A stretch of DNA of 5,921 bases, taken from NCBI GenBank assembly GCA_027365375.1, contig DAHXNM010000240.1:1-5921 (forward strand). The letters are read 5' to 3'. Position 1 is the first letter of the stretch; each line of letters starts with the position of its first letter. The position numbers and the translations under genes are program-made. The notes beneath the pieces were generated by a model. The model ran no database searches and was not told the origin of the DNA. It worked only from the letters and a program-made list of their open reading frames with translations. Source of the DNA: Ferrimicrobium sp. (lineage in GTDB: Bacteria > Actinomycetota > Acidimicrobiia > Acidimicrobiales > Acidimicrobiaceae). This document shows positions 3,577-5,921 of the stretch, piece after piece.

Positions 3577-3690
3577 CCACATCTGTTTACATTTACTTAC
3601 ACTTCCCAGCTCAACCGGCAGATGCCCGCGTTCCTCTCCCGGCTCGAGGAGGTGCTGACCGCGATGAAGGCCCAACTCGTGTCGATCTAG
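3544..3690 (+). pseudogene. Orphan coding-like fragment with very high GC3, ends in TAG
   Basis: The frame ending at TAG 3688-3690 reads, from 3607, QLNRQMPAFLSRLEEVLTAM and then KAQLVSI. From CTC at 3610 onward nearly every codon ends in G or C, unlike the neighbouring genes, and the translation is an amphipathic helix with Leu/Met at heptad-like spacing. The frame is open back to a stop at 3541, but the part before 3607 is the repeat sequence and does not look coding. The only ATG starts, 3622 and 3664, lack a ribosome site. It therefore looks like the C-terminal end of a gene from higher-GC DNA, inserted between copies of the repeat. The parent protein is not recognised. Confidence 0.38.
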
Positions 3691-3736
3691 GCCCACATCT
3701 GTTTACAGTTCCCACATCTGTTTACAGTTCCCACAA
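3577..3736. repeat. CCACATCTGTTTACA repeats, probable operators or iterons
   Basis: There are two perfect 19-bp tandem copies, CCCACATCTGTTTACAGTT, at 3692-3710 and 3711-3729. A third CCCACA begins in register at 3730 and then diverges. A separate 15-bp copy, CCACATCTGTTTACA, lies at 3577-3591. Each tandem copy contains the dyad CTGT-TT-ACAG; the distant copy has ACAT in the second half. The 19-bp period places sites slightly less than two helix turns apart. The second tandem copy includes the -35 box of the downstream promoter, which favours autoregulation; iterons of a replication origin are the alternative. Confidence 0.72.
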
Positions 3737-3749
3737 ATCGGCCTATATA
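3721..3749 (+). promoter_or_regulatory. Sigma70-like promoter of the plus-strand operon
   Basis: TTTACA (3721-3726, five of six matches to TTGACA) is separated by exactly 17 bp from TATATA (3744-3749), which continues into AAG. The predicted start of transcription is near 3756, about 22 nt before the ATG at 3778. The -35 lies inside the second 19-bp repeat, so a protein bound to the repeats should block or recruit polymerase. Confidence 0.68.
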
Positions 3750-3777
3750 AGTAGGTAGAAACAGAAAGGTGTGTTAT

Positions 3778-4425
3778 ATGAGCGACAGCCCGTTAGAAAC
3801 CATCACCCGCAACCACTTTGACGAAGTTAGTGAACGCCTGGCACGGGGTGACACATGGGCAGAAATCACGACACGGTTTAAGCTCGACCCAAAGCGTTCG
3901 AACATAGAGAAGCTCAGGGATTGTTACAGAGAAGAGTGTGCCCGACGTTCATCTCCGTGGCGCATCGCCTCAATCATGTGGGTGATGGAGCACGCGGAGC
4001 AGATCGCGATCAGTCGCAAACGTGGATTGGACTGGGCAGCTATCGTTGGTCTATTGCCACCTGTATGCCCTGACGATGGTCATCATCACGGGCCGATCTG
4101 GGAACACCTCACAACGTTCATTAGGGAGTACAACGACATGGTTGATCGGGGTATTGTCGTCGTCCCCGGTCAATATTCGCGTAAAGCACCAGTTAGCGAC
4201 GAAGAACTTCTCCTTAGATGGATCGCCCGCAAACAGGTACGGACGTTCTCGACCTCGGAGGCTGCAAGATGCAACGGGCGTCGATTTGCTCGGGCGGGTC
4301 GAGTCGAGGCTGCATTGGACAAACTTGTTGAGCGTGATTACATCTATCGATTGCCTTCTACACAATCGCCAGCGGGTCGTTTAGGCCCGTCCCGTTGGGA
4401 AGTGCTTGGCGAGATAGTCGCATGA
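3778..4425 (+). CDS. DNA-binding protein with duplicated HTH-like units and C-terminal winged-helix-like domain, 215 aa
   Basis: The start is ATG 3778, 8 nt after AGAAAGG; a GTG three codons upstream (3769) overlaps the ribosome site and is less likely. Residues 9-54 ('HFDEVSERLARGDTWAEITT', later 'EKLRDCYREE') have the pattern F..V...L..G.TW.EI...F......I..LR..YR, resembling the small HTH unit of plasmid TraK/MobC-like proteins. Residues 63-120 repeat that pattern around 'KRGLDWAAIVGLLPP' and 'LTTFIREYND'. Residues 140-212 ('LLLRWIARKQVRTFSTSEAA', 'VEAALDKLVERDYIYRLP', 'GRLGPSRWEV') look like a winged helix, similar to those ending phage/plasmid replication proteins. The N-terminal 120 residues align with the next gene's product. 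It is first in the operon behind the tandem repeats, so it is the best candidate to bind them. The exact role, repressor or replication/partition factor, is inferred. Confidence 0.78.
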   Translation: MSDSPLETITRNHFDEVSERLARGDTWAEITTRFKLDPKRSNIEKLRDCYREECARRSSPWRIASIMWVMEHAEQIAISRKRGLDWAAIVGLLPPVCPDDGHHHGPIWEHLTTFIREYNDMVDRGIVVVPGQYSRKAPVSDEELLLRWIARKQVRTFSTSEAARCNGRRFARAGRVEAALDKLVERDYIYRLPSTQSPAGRLGPSRWEVLGEIVA

Positions 4426-5852
4426 CCATGTCGCCAGTGCCAGTGCAGATAGTGCGTTCCCAGTTTCACAAAATCGCCCAGTGGCGCGCCCAGGGCATTC
4501 CTTGGTCGCAAATTGGCGATGAACTTAAGTTGCTCAACGTGACCATGAGCACAGGTACGTTGCGCACTCTCTACCGACAGGAACGTCTGCGACATGGCTC
4601 TCTGCGCTACGTCGCCGCCACTCAATGGGTGACAGAGCATAGGACAACCATCGCGGACCTGCTCAAAAGTGGGGTTGACTGGGGCACCATTGTCACCATT
4701 GTCCCCCCTAAGAACGCCAGCGATGGGACCATACCTAAACTCGAAATGCTGATCGAGGCATACAACTCCATAACGGCACGGGTGACGGCACATCCCACAT
4801 TATTCCCTACCTACCAACTGGGGCACACCAGTGTCAACTCCGATGCAGCGCCCGCGCCCCAACCCATCCCCGACCCAACCCCTGTCGCGCACCAGCCTCC
4901 CGTGATACTCCAGCCCGAAGCGCCCGTCTATCCTCCTAATCCCGCCCCACCGTCCGCATTCACTCAGAGCCAAGAGGTGAAGGGTCCCTTCACGGGACGA
5001 ATGAAGGAATACAATGCCTTGTTCGTGGAGGCTGACGCGAAAAGGAAAGCAGAGGATGCAAAGGCACAGAGAAAGAAGGAGTACCAGAAGAACAGACAGA
5101 ATGTCTTTGATGTCAAGGACGATCCTGGTGTGAGCGTTGCAGAACTCAGAGCAGAGTACGACAAGTGGTGCAAGATCCACAGTGAACGCGGCGGTCTCTA
5201 CCACGAGATCCCAGATGACGACGAGAGCCAAGCCGACCTCAAGTTCGAGCACCAACGGCTCCTCGATGACGCCGAGGAGATGACAAGCGGGTATTACAAG
5301 CTCATTAACTCACGCGCCAGCCACCGCCTCACAAACCGATCGAAGCTGTGTGTGCTTGTGACTGCTGCTCTCGCCTGCGGTGTGTACGTCCTTGCCGACA
5401 CGGACACGCCCGCTCCACCCGGTGCGATAACGCTCCACGGGTTCGATCGTCCAGATGCCATCGCCGACCTAACCGAGATCCCCGATCCTGCGATCGTCCG
5501 GCCCGACCTCACCCAGGACGAGATCGAGCGCCGAGATGCCGCCTACGCAGCCGACGAGCAGGCTGGGTACGCCGCCGCTCAGGTGCCAGCCTCGCCCAAG
5601 AGGCTCCTTGCCGAGGCTCTCATCCTCCGTGGAGCCTACGAGTTCCGGCATAACGGTTGGATCCGCTATGACGAAATAGTTGAGCTTTCTGGCGACGATA
5701 TCCCTTCACCCTCACTATGCGGACACCCCGCCAGCCGTACCGAACTCACGCTTGCACCGCCGTTATCTCCTAGCGATCCGAAAAAGGACGACTACCCAAG
5801 CGACCACCAGTGCGATCTTGCACGCGAGCAACTCAAAGGAGATTGGCTATGA
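4422..5852 (+). CDS. Paralogous HTH-like protein with Pro-rich linker, helical segment and one membrane segment, 476 aa
   Basis: The start is ATG 4422, overlapping the previous stop (ATGA); ATG 4428 is equally possible and an upstream TTG is rejected. Residues 10-55 ('FHKIAQWRAQGIPWSQIGDE', 'TLRTLYRQER') and 62-118 ('QWVTEHRTTIADLLKSGVDW', 'LEMLIEAYN') parallel residues 9-120 of the preceding protein. Then come a proline-rich linker (about 139-178), a Lys/Glu/Ala-rich helix likely to be coiled coil (about 191-232), an acidic helical part (about 236-300), a hydrophobic segment 'KLCVLVTAALACGVYVLA' (308-325) preceded by Arg/Lys and followed by DTD, and a C-terminal region of about 150 residues with 'RLLAEALILRGAYEFRHNGW'. 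By the positive-inside rule the HTH part would be cytosolic and the C-terminus outside. The segment is short, so a buried helix is also possible. No enzyme motif is seen. I do not recognise the full architecture. Confidence 0.77.
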   Translation: MTMSPVPVQIVRSQFHKIAQWRAQGIPWSQIGDELKLLNVTMSTGTLRTLYRQERLRHGSLRYVAATQWVTEHRTTIADLLKSGVDWGTIVTIVPPKNASDGTIPKLEMLIEAYNSITARVTAHPTLFPTYQLGHTSVNSDAAPAPQPIPDPTPVAHQPPVILQPEAPVYPPNPAPPSAFTQSQEVKGPFTGRMKEYNALFVEADAKRKAEDAKAQRKKEYQKNRQNVFDVKDDPGVSVAELRAEYDKWCKIHSERGGLYHEIPDDDESQADLKFEHQRLLDDAEEMTSGYYKLINSRASHRLTNRSKLCVLVTAALACGVYVLADTDTPAPPGAITLHGFDRPDAIADLTEIPDPAIVRPDLTQDEIERRDAAYAADEQAGYAAAQVPASPKRLLAEALILRGAYEFRHNGWIRYDEIVELSGDDIPSPSLCGHPASRTELTLAPPLSPSDPKKDDYPSDHQCDLAREQLKGDWL

Positions 5853-5921
5853 ACCTACGCGAACAAGCCCTACAGCAACTGACCGATCTACATCAACGAC
5901 AGGTGGTAGAGACCCTTGCCG
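5849..5921 (+). CDS. Start of a third operon gene, runs off the right edge
   Basis: ATG 5849 overlaps the previous TGA (ATGA) and is preceded by AAAGGAG (5835-5841) at 7-nt spacing, the best ribosome site of the plus-strand operon. The 24 visible complete codons read MNLREQALQQLTDLHQRQVV followed by ETLA: a polar, Gln- and Leu-rich helix with no stop. The fragment is too short to assign a family. Its coupling to the 476-aa gene shows that the operon continues to the right. Confidence 0.7.
   Translation, partial: MNLREQALQQLTDLHQRQVVETLA

Noticed and set aside
3287..3658. Plus-strand frame of 123 codons across the divergent region
   Set aside because: No ribosome site, protein-unlike composition, and it runs through the cassette 5 edge and an operator-like repeat.
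3577..3729. CRISPR-like array
   Set aside because: The repeats are 15-19 bp, two of them abut with no spacer, and they overlap a promoter. There are no regularly spaced unique spacers or cas genes.
4344..5255. Long minus-strand frames opposite the 476-aa gene
   Set aside because: The plus-strand gene has operon context, paralogy and domain structure. The minus frames lack ribosome sites and are shadows of its codon pattern.

Overview
The window looks like accessory or early-region DNA of an actinobacterial mobile element, either a phage/prophage or a plasmid. Three things point there: short, tightly packed genes of unknown function with strong AAGGAG-type ribosome sites and some GTG starts; a codon style that leans to G/C without being extreme; and protein families (a 'SWGYDQTNVDFY' protein, a 'VPHT...PSG..ARV' protein, a pentapeptide-repeat protein) that I recall mainly from phages, plasmids and actinobacterial genomes. 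No structural, integrase, transposase or relaxase gene is visible, so phage versus plasmid cannot be decided, and the host assignment is an inference.

Left part (1-3290), all on the minus strand. At the left edge is the beginning of an Xre-type regulator that appears to be transcribed without a leader. To its right lie seven reasonably supported small genes and two weaker candidates. Five of these genes are preceded by copies of one composite cassette of about 60 bp: a CATATATC box, exactly 8 nt, a CCCTG/CAGGG hairpin with a 5-nt loop, GGGAAAC, an AAGGAG ribosome site, 6 nt, then the start codon. The cassettes cut the region into five short transcription units of one to three genes, probably under a common control. 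The upstream in-frame GTG in three of the copies lies in the hairpin loop and is not the start; the real starts are ten or more codons downstream.

Middle (about 3290-3770) is a divergent intergenic region. It holds tRNA-like sequence scraps, an 11-bp repeat, an orphan stretch of very high-GC3 coding-like sequence ending in TAG, and three full or near-full copies plus one partial copy of a CCACATCTGTTTACA repeat. Two of the copies are perfect 19-bp tandem repeats. The second carries the -35 box of a good sigma70-like promoter for the plus-strand operon, so the repeats are probable operators.

Right part (3778-5921), plus strand: three genes joined by 4-bp ATGA overlaps. The first two encode paralogous N-terminal regions, each of which appears to contain two copies of a helix-turn-helix-like unit. 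The first protein (215 aa) adds a winged-helix-like domain. The second (476 aa) adds a proline-rich linker, a charged helical segment, one hydrophobic segment and a C-terminal domain, which suggests a membrane-tethered DNA-binding protein. The third gene runs off the window.

Working model (inference): the plus-strand operon encodes DNA-binding proteins that control themselves through the tandem operators, and the cassette-led minus-strand genes are a co-regulated set of small accessory or host-interaction proteins.
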